Part shown: positions 33,809 to 41,710 of the stretch, piece after piece | How the letters are laid out: every line of letters begins with the position of its first letter | Numbering within the stretch: position 1 is the stretch's first letter | DNA from: Euzebya sp051004735 | GTDB taxonomy: Bacteria > Actinomycetota > Nitriliruptoria > Euzebyales > Euzebyaceae | DNA: 64,000 nucleotides | NCBI GenBank assembly: GCA_051004735.1 | Contig: JBPCKA010000105.1 | Span: 31,657-95,656, forward strand | Direction: 5' to 3' | Made by a program: the position numbers and the translations under genes | Notes under the pieces: model-generated | Seen by the model: the letters and a program-made list of their open reading frames with translations, nothing else | Told to the model about the DNA's origin: nothing | Database searches by the model: none

Positions 33809-34042
33809 ATGAACCCGATCATCGCACTGTACGTCACAGTCCACATGGCTCTCACCGGTGCTGTCGACCGCACCGTCGAGCGCATCCACAGTGAGGACGG
33901 CCAGGGGACGGTGGAATGGATCGGCATCGCTGCCGTCACCATCGCAGTCGCCGCGGCCGTCATCGCGACCAGGACCACGATGGGCGAGGCCGTCCGGGAC
34001 GCCTTCACGAACCTCATCGGACGCGCCACCAACCCCGGCTAG
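33809..34042 (+). CDS. Flp-type major pilin (prepilin)
   Basis: 77 residues. A 33-residue leader region ends in EDGQGTVEWIGIAAVTIAVA: a Gly followed by a Glu at position +5 and then one hydrophobic helix, the Flp/type IVb prepilin cleavage pattern. The mature part would be about 45 residues, typical of Flp subunits. A strong AGGAG ribosome site, its own promoter and a strong hairpin right after the stop fit high expression as a monocistronic message. The leader is longer than in Gram-negative Flp (about 10-20) and includes a hydrophobic start, MNPIIALYVTVHMALTG. Confidence 0.82.
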   Translation: MNPIIALYVTVHMALTGAVDRTVERIHSEDGQGTVEWIGIAAVTIAVAAAVIATRTTMGEAVRDAFTNLIGRATNPG

Positions 34043-34063
34043 GCCACTTCGACCACCGCTGGC

Positions 34064-34087
34064 AACCGCCCCGCATCCGGGGCGGTT
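34064..34087 (+). terminator. Strong hairpin terminator after the Flp pilin gene
   Basis: A perfect 10-bp stem AACCGCCCCG / CGGGGCGGTT with a CATC loop, 21 bases after the stop codon. Only a short T-stretch follows (TTCTG). It separates the pilin gene from the following VWA gene. Confidence 0.75.
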
Positions 34088-34121
34088 CTGCGGCGTTATG
34101 GTCCCGGCGCACACAGCCTCA

Positions 34122-34127
34122 TAGGTT
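34122..34127 (+). promoter_or_regulatory. -10 hexamer TAGGTT before the first VWA lipoprotein gene
   Basis: TAGGTT lies 4-7 bases before two in-frame GTG codons (34132, 34135) and 43 bases before the ATG at 34171. If transcription starts here leaderless, the protein would carry 12-13 more N-terminal residues. Confidence 0.4.
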
Positions 34128-34170
34128 AGCCGTGGTGACCAGATCAACCGACTCCGGAGTCCGACCTCAT

Positions 34171-35544
34171 ATGAAATCCGTCTTTGTGGTGATGATCCTT
34201 GCCGTCGTCCTGGCAGGGTGTTCATTGCTGTCAGGGGATGACTCGAAAGATCCTGATGTTGCCCGCTCATCTGGGGACCTTGATCCCGTCACCCAGGAAC
34301 CGGCAACAGCCACGCCGCTGGACACGCCAGACACGCCTGAACCCGCTGACCCCGACGACGGTTCGGACACAGGCTTTCCAACCAACGCCGAGTTGCGTGA
34401 GATGGGCGCCGTCGCGACATGTGACGCTCTGGGCGATGAGTACTGCCAGGATTCCGACGGCAACATCTGGCCGGACTTCGTGGAAGAGGCGGTGGGGCGT
34501 GATCCCCTGACCGACGAATGCGCCCAGACTGGCTGCCTGGGAACCAGCGTGGACGACTTCCTGGCGCAGGTGCAATCCAACACATTGTTCATCCTGGATT
34601 CGTCGGGTTCGATGGCTGGTGACGCGGGCGGCGGGTTGACCAAGATCCAGGCAGCCCGGCAGGCACTGATCGGCTATGTCGCGGCGACACCTGATTTCGT
34701 CGACATCGGCCTGATGGTCTACGGCCATCAGGGAGACAACTCCGATGCCGGTCGTCCCGAGTCGTGTGTGGGCATCGAGACCTTCGCCCCGATCGGTGAT
34801 CTGACCGTGGACAGTGTCGAAGCGGTCGTGGGACAGTTCGAGGCCACCGGGTGGACCCCCATCGGCGCGTCTCTTGATGCCGCTGGACCCGTGGTCCAGG
34901 CTGCTCAGGAGGCTGACCTGGCCGAAGGAATTGATGGGGCGACCAACAGGATCGTGTTGATCTCCGATGGGATCGAGACCTGCGACGGCGATCCGGTGGC
35001 CAGCGCTCGAGGACTGGCGGACCTCGGTATCAACGTGGTGGTGGACGTCATCGGATTCGATCTGGCCGAGTCCGACCGGGCATCCCTGCAGGAGGTGGCT
35101 ACCGTGACGGGGGGAACCTATTCCGATGCCCGAACCGGAGCCGATCTGATGAACGTGCTGGGGGAGTACGACGCACAGATCCAACGGACCGCCGACGCCA
35201 TGGACTGCCAATTCTTTGCATTCAACAGCCTGAACAACTGCTCCGCAGAGTTGGGCGCTGAAGCGCAGGATTACCTGCAGACCGTCTCGGAGGATCTTCG
35301 GGAGCAGGGTGACGACGACCGGGCGAATTTCCTGCTTAGCTGGCGGGTCCAGGTGGCCGAGGACGAGGAGGACATGCGAGACGTCGTGCTTCGCGAGATG
35401 GAGGATCAGTGGGACTCATTCGTGGAGCAGTATGACGAGGCCAGCAGGCGACAGGAGGAGTTCCTGGACCGTGTGGGCGCCACCCAGAAAGTTGCCGCCC
35501 AACCGTTCTACTGCCCCTTCAAGGACCGTGACCTGACAGTTTGA
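34171..35544 (+). CDS. VWA-domain lipoprotein 1 with intact MIDAS
   Basis: 457 residues from ATG 34171. The signal peptide ends in the lipobox LAGC (about C16), so it is a lipoprotein. An acidic Thr/Pro linker follows, then a Ca-binding type 3-like motif (CQDSDGNIWPDFVEEAVGRDP, about 90-110). The VWA domain (about 130-330) has intact MIDAS residues: DSSGS, the Thr in TGWTPIGAS and the Asp in ISDGIETC. The C-terminal ~110 residues are helical and charged. VWA domains bind ligands through the metal site, so this may be an adhesin or pilus-tip protein. A leaderless start at GTG 34132/34135 is possible. It lies 20 bases before the TadG-peptidase gene. Confidence 0.82.
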   Translation: MKSVFVVMILAVVLAGCSLLSGDDSKDPDVARSSGDLDPVTQEPATATPLDTPDTPEPADPDDGSDTGFPTNAELREMGAVATCDALGDEYCQDSDGNIWPDFVEEAVGRDPLTDECAQTGCLGTSVDDFLAQVQSNTLFILDSSGSMAGDAGGGLTKIQAARQALIGYVAATPDFVDIGLMVYGHQGDNSDAGRPESCVGIETFAPIGDLTVDSVEAVVGQFEATGWTPIGASLDAAGPVVQAAQEADLAEGIDGATNRIVLISDGIETCDGDPVASARGLADLGINVVVDVIGFDLAESDRASLQEVATVTGGTYSDARTGADLMNVLGEYDAQIQRTADAMDCQFFAFNSLNNCSAELGAEAQDYLQTVSEDLREQGDDDRANFLLSWRVQVAEDEEDMRDVVLREMEDQWDSFVEQYDEASRRQEEFLDRVGATQKVAAQPFYCPFKDRDLTV

Positions 35545-35564
35545 ACTACTGACCGGAGACACCG

Positions 35565-36659
35565 ATGACCGCGCTACGAGGGCAAGACGAGAAGGGATCG
35601 GCGTATCCGGCGTTTCTGATCCTGACCCTGGTGACCGTTCTGATCGGTGTGTTCTTCTTTCAGACCGGGCGTGCCACCGATCTGGGTGCCGAGGCGCAGA
35701 CGGGCAGTGATGCGGCTGCCCTGGCCGGAGCGGGTGACATCCGTTCTCAGATCCTTGAGTGGATCTACAGCGGTGCGTGGAACGGCAGTCCGTTCATCGT
35801 CAATGTCCCGCGGGCGACCGCTGCCGCTCAGCGGTACGCCGCTACAAACGACGTGGTCATCACCGATTTCCGGATCACCACCGTCGGGTACCTGTCATAC
35901 GACGTCTACGTCAAGGCAGCGACCACCCGCAGACTCACTCCTGAGGGATACGTCAGCGAGAACTCCACGGGCGGTGAGCGCGACGAAGTCCGGTTCGGCA
36001 ACAACGAACGCGCCTTCCAGGACGCCACCGCCAGAGTGCGGTTGGGCAGCACCAGTTTCCTTTCCGGCGGCTTCTACACTCCCGGTGGCGGATCAGGCGG
36101 ATTCGGACCCGGCGCCGGCGGCGGAGCGTCAACCGCCGGAGGTGGGTGTCCAGTCAGCGCAGCGGAACGGGCAGACCTGGCCGACAAGGCCGGGGTGTCG
36201 GAGGAGTTCGCCGACTCCTCCTACCTGAGCCGGTATGCGGGCTGCGATGGGGGAGTGTCGATCCGTGCGCTGGATGAGAAGATGAAGATCTCACTTCTCA
36301 GGCTGGAAAAGGCGATGGGGACACCGTTGTTGCTCAACTCGGCCTACCGCTCACCCGCCTACCAGGCGCAGTTGTGTCAGCGGGTCAGCGGGCCGTGTGC
36401 GGCTCCCGGACAGTCGATGCACAACGTCGGGCTGGCCGTGGATGTCGGCAACTGGCAGATCGCGGCCGCCCACGCCGGGGATCCCGGGGTGGGCCTGTGC
36501 CAACCGCTGCCCAACAACGACGCAGTGCATTTGTCGCATTCCTCGGGGCGCGAATGTGGCGGAAGCACGGGCAGTGCCGGGGGCGGTGGGTTCCTGCCAT
36601 TTGGCGGTGTCGCCCAACTGTCGGCCCAGGCCAGCGTCGAGGTGCTGCTGGTCAAGTAG
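35565..36659 (+). CDS. TadG/TadE-type N-terminus fused to an M15 (VanY-like) carboxypeptidase domain
   Basis: 364 residues. Residues ~1-55 match the TadG/TadE N-terminal pattern: EKGSAYPAFLILTLVTVLIG helix, then GAEAQTGSDAAALAGAGDI. An extracellular beta domain (56-165) and a Gly-rich linker (166-195) follow. The C-terminal M15 peptidase-like domain (about 225-340) has NSAYRSPAYQAQLCQR, the zinc motif SMHNVGLAVDV (SxHxxGxAxD) and DAVHLSHSSGRECGG. It would therefore be a membrane- or pilus-associated enzyme trimming D-Ala ends of peptidoglycan peptides. No stop or restart separates the halves. Several cysteines could form disulfides outside the cell. Confidence 0.82.
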   Translation: MTALRGQDEKGSAYPAFLILTLVTVLIGVFFFQTGRATDLGAEAQTGSDAAALAGAGDIRSQILEWIYSGAWNGSPFIVNVPRATAAAQRYAATNDVVITDFRITTVGYLSYDVYVKAATTRRLTPEGYVSENSTGGERDEVRFGNNERAFQDATARVRLGSTSFLSGGFYTPGGGSGGFGPGAGGGASTAGGGCPVSAAERADLADKAGVSEEFADSSYLSRYAGCDGGVSIRALDEKMKISLLRLEKAMGTPLLLNSAYRSPAYQAQLCQRVSGPCAAPGQSMHNVGLAVDVGNWQIAAAHAGDPGVGLCQPLPNNDAVHLSHSSGRECGGSTGSAGGGGFLPFGGVAQLSAQASVEVLLVK

Positions 36660-36780
36660 CCGAGTTCAGAGTTCAGGATCCACCTAGAACGGACCAGCCG
36701 CCGTCGGATGCGATCGTCTGTAAGATCCTGACCTGCGATCGGCGCTACGCTTGCGTCGATCATGTGCGAACGGGGAATCC

Positions 36781-38124
36781 GTGCGGCCAGGTGAGATGCG
36801 GTGCCGGTGGCATGCGCTGGCTTGTGGCGCGACCGGCGTGCTTCTTCTGCTCATCCTTGTTGGTGGCGCGAGGCCGTCAGCAGCAGTCACCGATGAGCCG
36901 GAAGATGGCCCCGCCCCCGCCGCGACTGCCCAGCCGTTGGGGGAGGCCCCTGTCCTGCTGATCATGGACGCGTCCGGATCGATGAACGCCGACGACGGCA
37001 CTGGTCAGCCGAAGATCGAGGCGGCCCGCCAGGCTTTGACCCAACTGATCGACGGGTTGCCCGACACCGCCACGGTCGGGTTGCGGGCTTATGGACATCG
37101 CACGCCCAACACCGACCGCGAGGCTGGCTGTGCCGACACCGAACTACTGGTCCCCGTCGGCGCCGACAACCGTGATGCATTGCGACAGGCCGTGGGTGGC
37201 CTGCAGGCCAGTGGCTTCACCCCAATCGGAACCTCACTGCGCGCCGCACTCGAGGACCTGCCAGGCGATACGCAACGAACAGTCATTCTGGTCAGCGATG
37301 GAATCGACACCTGTGCCCCGCCGGCCGCGTGCGAGGTTGCCCGTCAGATCATCGCCGAGGGCGTTCAGTTACGGGTTGAAACCGTCGGCTTCCAGGTCGA
37401 CGCGGCGGCCGCACAGGAACTGCAGTGCATCGCGGATGCGACCGGAGGCACGTTCAGGCCTGCGGACAGCGCGGAGGATCTTGCCCGCGAGTTGCGCGCC
37501 AACATCGCCAGTGGGATACCCGTGGAGGGCGGCCCCACACCGGCACAGGCAACGCTGATCGGTCCGGGCCAGTACGTCGATGTCCTGCGCTACCCCATGG
37601 AGCGCTGGTACGCCGTCGATTTGCGTCCGGGCGACCGTGTCCGCTCCACTGCCGCGGTTATTGGATCCTCGACCACCCCCCAGGTGCCCTCTGTGCGGAT
37701 CGAGATGCAACTGGGCTTTGGCGACATCATCGGTTTGACGCCGTGTGACACCGACAGTGCGGTAGGGGTCGGACCCTTCACCCAGAATCTGGCCGTGGAC
37801 GGGCTTCAGGTGGAGGGTGGCACGGTCTGTTCGGACCCCGGCCGCTATGTCATCGGGCTGAAGATTGTCGTCCCAAACGACACCGATGTGGAACGGGCCA
37901 TGGAGGGGGTGGAACTGCCAGTCGAGTTGTTTGTGGCCATCACCAGCCAGAACCTGGACGCTCCGGTGACCCCCGGTCCGGCGCGACCGGACCTGGCCGC
38001 ACCACCGCCGATCGATCCTGGCCGGTTGCCGACGCCGACCAGTTACTACCTGATCACGGTCGTGGGGTTCGGCGCCCTGGGCACGATTGCTGGGGTTGCG
38101 TTGTCGCGGAAGATGAGGCCATGA
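36781..38124 (+). CDS. VWA-domain protein 2, signal peptide and C-terminal membrane anchor
   Basis: 447 residues from GTG 36781 (GGGGAA upstream); the frame is open to 36751, and ATG 36796 is also possible. A signal helix (ATGVLLLLILVGGARPSAA) is followed by a VWA domain (about 45-235) with intact MIDAS: MDASGSMN, SGFTPIGTS and VSDGIDTC. A beta-rich domain (about 250-385) resembling a pre-peptidase C-type fold follows (PMERWYAVDLRPGDRVRSTA), then a Pro-rich stalk and a C-terminal helix (LITVVGFGALGTIAGVAL) with basic end. It overlaps the next gene, which is homologous to its C-terminal half. Confidence 0.82.
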   Translation: MRPGEMRCRWHALACGATGVLLLLILVGGARPSAAVTDEPEDGPAPAATAQPLGEAPVLLIMDASGSMNADDGTGQPKIEAARQALTQLIDGLPDTATVGLRAYGHRTPNTDREAGCADTELLVPVGADNRDALRQAVGGLQASGFTPIGTSLRAALEDLPGDTQRTVILVSDGIDTCAPPAACEVARQIIAEGVQLRVETVGFQVDAAAAQELQCIADATGGTFRPADSAEDLARELRANIASGIPVEGGPTPAQATLIGPGQYVDVLRYPMERWYAVDLRPGDRVRSTAAVIGSSTTPQVPSVRIEMQLGFGDIIGLTPCDTDSAVGVGPFTQNLAVDGLQVEGGTVCSDPGRYVIGLKIVVPNDTDVERAMEGVELPVELFVAITSQNLDAPVTPGPARPDLAAPPPIDPGRLPTPTSYYLITVVGFGALGTIAGVALSRKMRP

Positions 38125-38837
38125 GACGCCTCGCGGTTGCCGGGCTGCTGGTGCTCATCATCGCTGCGGTGCTCGCGCCGGTCGTGGCTGCCCAGACCCC
38201 CACTGCCCCGAACCCCGCACCGACGGTGGAGTTACCCAGCATCGAAGGGGCGGCCAATCCGCTGGACGCGCCACTGGTCGGCGTCGGATCGTTCGTCGAC
38301 ACAATCCTGCAGACTGAGACATTGTGGTATGCCCTCGACGCCCAACCGGGTCAGCGTGTCGGTGCGACCGTGGGAGTCATAGGCCGTCCCGGTGATCCGG
38401 TCGCGGCAGACACCTTCCTTGAGGTCACGGTGACCGACCAGCAACGGCAACCGCTTGAGGATGCCGACAGTGAGTTTCGGGGCGACGTTGATGTCTTCCT
38501 GGAACTGGCCACTGCTGAAGTCCCGCCGATCGCGGGGAACCAGCCCTTGCTGTCGGTGGGACTGCGATCAGCCACGGGGCAGGCTGATCTGGCTGGCGTC
38601 GGCTACCGCCTACAGGTCACCGTCGTCATCGACGGAACCCCCGTGGCAGTGGCGGAGCCGGACTCGGGCACCGCCGGTCCAGGCCGCCCCGAACCGACCA
38701 CCGGCCCAACCGTCACCACTCCACCCGTGCCGCCCCCCGGTGACCCGCAGCCGGTTCGGGACCTGACTCCCTTCGCTCTGGTCGCGCTGGCAGTGGGCGG
38801 GTTTGCCGGGTTCGAATTGAGCAGGCGTGGGCTATGA
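38121..38837 (+). CDS. Membrane-anchored accessory protein, homologous to the C-terminal half of VWA protein 2
   Basis: 238 residues. A signal peptide (VAGLLVLIIAAVLAPVVAAQ) is followed by a beta-rich domain with TLWYALDAQPGQRVGATVGVIG, which lines up with RWYAVDLRPGDRVRSTAAVIG of the preceding protein. A Pro/Thr stalk and a C-terminal helix (FALVALAVGGFAGFELSRRG) end it. There is no VWA domain. It probably arose by duplication of the anchoring half and may pair with VWA protein 2 in the envelope. It overlaps both neighbours by 4 bases. Confidence 0.75.
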   Translation: MRRLAVAGLLVLIIAAVLAPVVAAQTPTAPNPAPTVELPSIEGAANPLDAPLVGVGSFVDTILQTETLWYALDAQPGQRVGATVGVIGRPGDPVAADTFLEVTVTDQQRQPLEDADSEFRGDVDVFLELATAEVPPIAGNQPLLSVGLRSATGQADLAGVGYRLQVTVVIDGTPVAVAEPDSGTAGPGRPEPTTGPTVTTPPVPPPGDPQPVRDLTPFALVALAVGGFAGFELSRRGL

Positions 38838-40171
38838 CCCGCACTGCCGCAGTGGTGGCGCTGGCATGTGCCCTGATGCTCAGTAGTTGCGCGAACGTCG
38901 GGCAGCTGCTTGGGGCGGGACAACAGACGTCCGTGGCAGATGCGGTGGCGGTGTTGCCTTCAGGAGCGACGTCCTCACCCGACGTCGCCGAGGATCACAT
39001 CCCAACCCCGGCCGCATCAGCCACCACCCAGCCGGGTGCCTCCGCCGTGGCGGGCATCCCTCAGGAACTGTGCCGAGTCGTTGATCCGCAGTGGTGCCTT
39101 GACACGGATGCCGACTCGGTGCCCGATGTGGTCGAACGCGCATTGGGCTATGACCCTGCCGTGATCGATTGTCTGCTCGCAGACTGTGGGGCGTCCGCAG
39201 CGGTGGAGCAGGTGATCCGCACCGCCCGCGCACCCGTCCTCGTCGCGGTGGATGGCTCAGCGGTCATGGCCGCTGCCTTTGGGGAAGCCACACGGATCGA
39301 CGCCGTCCGCAGGGCCATCCAGCGACTTGCCGTCGGGACTCCGGACTATGTCCCAGTGGGTGTGACCAGTTTCGGCGACCGCGGCAGCGCCGCAGACGCC
39401 GACCGTCTGGAATCCTGCTCGACGGTGACCACGCACGCGTTCCCAGAGGAGCTCACTGCTGATAGTGCCGATGACGTGGCAGGGCGAGTCCAGGCCGTCG
39501 GCTTTCGGCCGATCGCGGCGATGATCCAAGCCGCCGGGCCGATTCTGCAGGCAGCCCGCCAGCGCAGCGATCCCGCCGGACAGGGTCCGCCGCCCCAACT
39601 GCTGCTGCTGACCAGCGGAGCCGACAATTGCGACGGCGACCCCCTCGCCGCGCTGGACCAGCTTGCGGCGGCCGACATGGCGCCAGCGGTGGATGTGATC
39701 GCGATGGATGTTCCCCCGGCCGATGTCGGTGCACTGCAGGCACTGGCCCAACGGACAGGCGGATCTTTCACGGCGGTACGGGACCCCGCGGGCTTGAACG
39801 GTGCCGTGGAGCAGATGGCCGCACGACCTGCGGAGGCTCTGCGTGGATCGGTTTGTGAGTTCACGGCCGGGGCGGCCCTCAGCCGGTGCGAGTTGGCCTA
39901 TCGCGATGCCGTGAGAGCCCATCTGGTACAGCAGATCGACGGTGCGCGGCAACAGGGTGAGGCGGATCTGGTTGAGGCTCTGGAGGCCTTTGCAGCGGCG
40001 GTTGACGCGAGCCTGACCCAGCGACTCACCCAGCCCGCCCCCGCCAACGCAGAACTTGAGGCCTTGTACCTGCAGGCGGTCGCGGCACGAGAACGCTTCC
40101 AGCAACGCTTTGACACGCCGTTGCCGGGGGACGAACTGTCAGCGTGCACCCTGACCCCAGAGGTGGCATGA
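38834..40171 (+). CDS. VWA-like lipoprotein 3 with degenerate MIDAS
   Basis: 445 residues, lipobox LSSC (about C19). It is a paralogue of VWA lipoprotein 1: the Ca-site-like CLDTDADSVPDVVERALGYDP (about 87-107) and a VWA fold (about 130-320) are kept. The metal site is lost: DxSxS reads DGSAV, the MIDAS threonine position reads GFRPIAAM, and the distal Asp reads TSGADNC. The C-terminal ~110 residues are helical, as in paralogue 1. It may be a structural partner rather than a metal-dependent binder. Coupled to neighbours by ATGA overlaps. Confidence 0.8.
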   Translation: MTRTAAVVALACALMLSSCANVGQLLGAGQQTSVADAVAVLPSGATSSPDVAEDHIPTPAASATTQPGASAVAGIPQELCRVVDPQWCLDTDADSVPDVVERALGYDPAVIDCLLADCGASAAVEQVIRTARAPVLVAVDGSAVMAAAFGEATRIDAVRRAIQRLAVGTPDYVPVGVTSFGDRGSAADADRLESCSTVTTHAFPEELTADSADDVAGRVQAVGFRPIAAMIQAAGPILQAARQRSDPAGQGPPPQLLLLTSGADNCDGDPLAALDQLAAADMAPAVDVIAMDVPPADVGALQALAQRTGGSFTAVRDPAGLNGAVEQMAARPAEALRGSVCEFTAGAALSRCELAYRDAVRAHLVQQIDGARQQGEADLVEALEAFAAAVDASLTQRLTQPAPANAELEALYLQAVAARERFQQRFDTPLPGDELSACTLTPEVA

Positions 40172-40503
40172 CCGCCCGCCTGTGTGTCGACGGGCGGGAC
40201 GTCGCCGCGGTCGAGGTCGCTGACACCGCCCGCAGCCGACGGATTGGTCTGCTGGGTCGGGACGGGCTAGACGGAGCGCTGTGGTTGGCCCCAGCCAAGC
40301 AGGTGCACAGTTTCCGAATGCGGTTTGACCTGGACGTGGCATTTGTCGACAAGGACGGGCGGGTTCTGCACGTCCAGAACCTGGTCCGTGGCCGGATGAC
40401 CCGCTTTGTCTGGCGGGCACACGCTGTCATCGAAGCCGAGATGGGCGCCTTCCCGCAGTGGGGGCTGGGAACGAACGCGGTCCTCACCATCGTGAGCGGG
40501 TAG
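40168..40503 (+). CDS. DUF192-family protein
   Basis: 111 residues with the family core SRRIGLLGRDGLDGALWLAPAKQVHSFRMRFDLDVAFVDKDG and EMGAFPQWGLGTNAVLTI. Function unknown. DUF192 genes often lie at the end of actinobacterial Tad/pilus loci, and this one overlaps the VWA lipoprotein 3 stop (ATGA), so it belongs to the same operon. No signal peptide is present. Confidence 0.88.
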   Translation: MTARLCVDGRDVAAVEVADTARSRRIGLLGRDGLDGALWLAPAKQVHSFRMRFDLDVAFVDKDGRVLHVQNLVRGRMTRFVWRAHAVIEAEMGAFPQWGLGTNAVLTIVSG

Positions 40504-40521
40504 GTCGCTACCTTGAATCAG

Positions 40522-40576
40522 CCATCCCCACGGCGGATGGGGGGTGGTGGCCGACGCCCCCAGTACGCCGGCCACC
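40522..40576 (+). terminator. Two hairpins closing the VWA operon
   Basis: CCATCC (40522-40527) pairs with GGATGG (40535-40540). GGTGGCCG (40546-40553) pairs perfectly with CGGCCACC (40569-40576). No T-run follows. They are the only structures in the 222-base gap before era apart from palindromic element B. Confidence 0.45.
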
Positions 40577-40650
40577 TCCAGTCCGCGGCGGGTGGTGGTC
40601 AACCGATGCGGGTCATGGGAGAAACCTAGGCACGATCAAAGCAGCGGGGT

Positions 40651-40707
40651 AGGGCCCCAGGACCCAATCTGGAACGGACAAGGGGCCCAATTCCGCTGGG
40701 TCCCCAC
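40651..40707. repeat. ~58-bp palindromic GC-rich element, copy B (inverted relative to copy A)
   Basis: On the plus strand it reads AGGGCCCCAGGACCCAAT, spacer, then GGGGCCCA-N7-TGGGTCCCC. The reverse complement aligns with 33679-33736, including the same 7-base gap between GGGCCCA and TGGGTCCCC. It lies directly upstream of the era promoter. Its origin is unknown; it has no coding capacity. Confidence 0.65.
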
Positions 40708-40712
40708 GCTGC

Positions 40713-40718
40713 TAGCGT
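40713..40718 (+). promoter_or_regulatory. -10 hexamer TAGCGT of era
   Basis: TAGCGT ends 7 bases before the GTG start codon of era, with no ribosome site between them. It fits leaderless transcription. Confidence 0.5.
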
Positions 40719-40725
40719 CTGGTGC

Positions 40726-41649
40726 GTGACTGAAACTCCGCGCGCAGATGATGCGCTTGCCTGTGGCATCTTCGCCGCTGGTATCTGCGCCATCGTGGGT
40801 CGTCCGAACGTCGGCAAGTCGACACTGCTGAACGCGATGATCGGTCAGAAGGTCGCGATCACGACTCCTGTTCCGCAGACAACACGTCATGCCATTCGCG
40901 GGATCCTCTCACGGGAACTCGTGCAGGTGGTCTTCGTTGACACACCAGGCATCCACAGGCCACGGACGCTGTTGGGGTCGCGCTTGAACGATGTCGCCCA
41001 GGCAGCGCTGGACGGGGTTGACCTGGCCGTCCTGGTCGTGGACGGCGCCCAGGGCATCGGTCGAGGGGATGCCTACCTGGCACAGATGGTCGCGGCGACC
41101 GGGGTGCCGCTGTTCGCAGTGGTCAACAAAGTCGACCGTCTGTCACGCGATGCTCAACTGCCTGCCCTCGCGGCGCTGAGTGATCTGGGCAGCTTCGAGG
41201 AGGTCGTGCCCATCAGCGCCCGTCGGGGGGACCAGGTCGAACTCCTCATCCAGTTGATAGCCAAGCGGATGCCGGCAGGTCCACCGCTGTATCCCGTCGA
41301 CAGCGTGACGGACTGCGAACTGGGGCAGCGCATCGCAGAGGTCGTGCGGGAGAAGGCCATGGTGGCGATGCGGGAGGAGGTGCCACATTCCATCGCGGTC
41401 ATGGTGGACGAGATCGGCCCGGGCCGCTCCGACGGCGTGACGGCGGTGTATGCGTCGATCTTCGTGGAACGCGATTCCCAGAAGGGGATCGTCATCGGCC
41501 ATCAGGGGGCCGTGCTGGCACAGATCGGCACCGAGGCCCGCCCGGAGATCCAAACAATCGTGGGCACACCGGTGTACCTGGATCTGCGGGTGAAACTGAG
41601 CAAGGAATGGCAGAGGGATCCCAAGAAGCTCGACAAACTGGGCTACTGA
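40726..41649 (+). CDS. era: Era GTPase
   Basis: 307-residue GTPase that binds 16S rRNA and helps 30S maturation. G1 GRPNVGKST is at 25-33, the G3 motif DTPGIHRPR near 72 and G4 NKVD near 134. A C-terminal KH domain (about 215-307) contains VIGHQGAVLAQIGTEARPEI and ends QRDPKKLDKLGY. GTG start, leaderless-looking. It is followed by recO and uppS, the conserved actinobacterial order. Confidence 0.96.
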   Translation: MTETPRADDALACGIFAAGICAIVGRPNVGKSTLLNAMIGQKVAITTPVPQTTRHAIRGILSRELVQVVFVDTPGIHRPRTLLGSRLNDVAQAALDGVDLAVLVVDGAQGIGRGDAYLAQMVAATGVPLFAVVNKVDRLSRDAQLPALAALSDLGSFEEVVPISARRGDQVELLIQLIAKRMPAGPPLYPVDSVTDCELGQRIAEVVREKAMVAMREEVPHSIAVMVDEIGPGRSDGVTAVYASIFVERDSQKGIVIGHQGAVLAQIGTEARPEIQTIVGTPVYLDLRVKLSKEWQRDPKKLDKLGY

Positions 41650-41694
41650 ACTGCCATCTCGGTCCGCCTGGGCGGCCCGCTCCAACCAACGACG

Positions 41695-41700
41695 TAGCCT
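41695..41700 (+). promoter_or_regulatory. -10 hexamer TAGCCT of recO
   Basis: TAGCCT lies 10 bases before the GTG at 41711 and after the era stop. No Shine-Dalgarno sequence is seen, so recO-uppS may have their own leaderless promoter. Confidence 0.4.
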
Positions 41701-41710
41701 TTGGACCGAC

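Noticed and set aside
34267..35211. 314-codon minus-strand frame opposite VWA lipoprotein 1
   Set aside because: Shadow frame; the plus strand has lipobox and MIDAS motifs, and the antisense product matches nothing.
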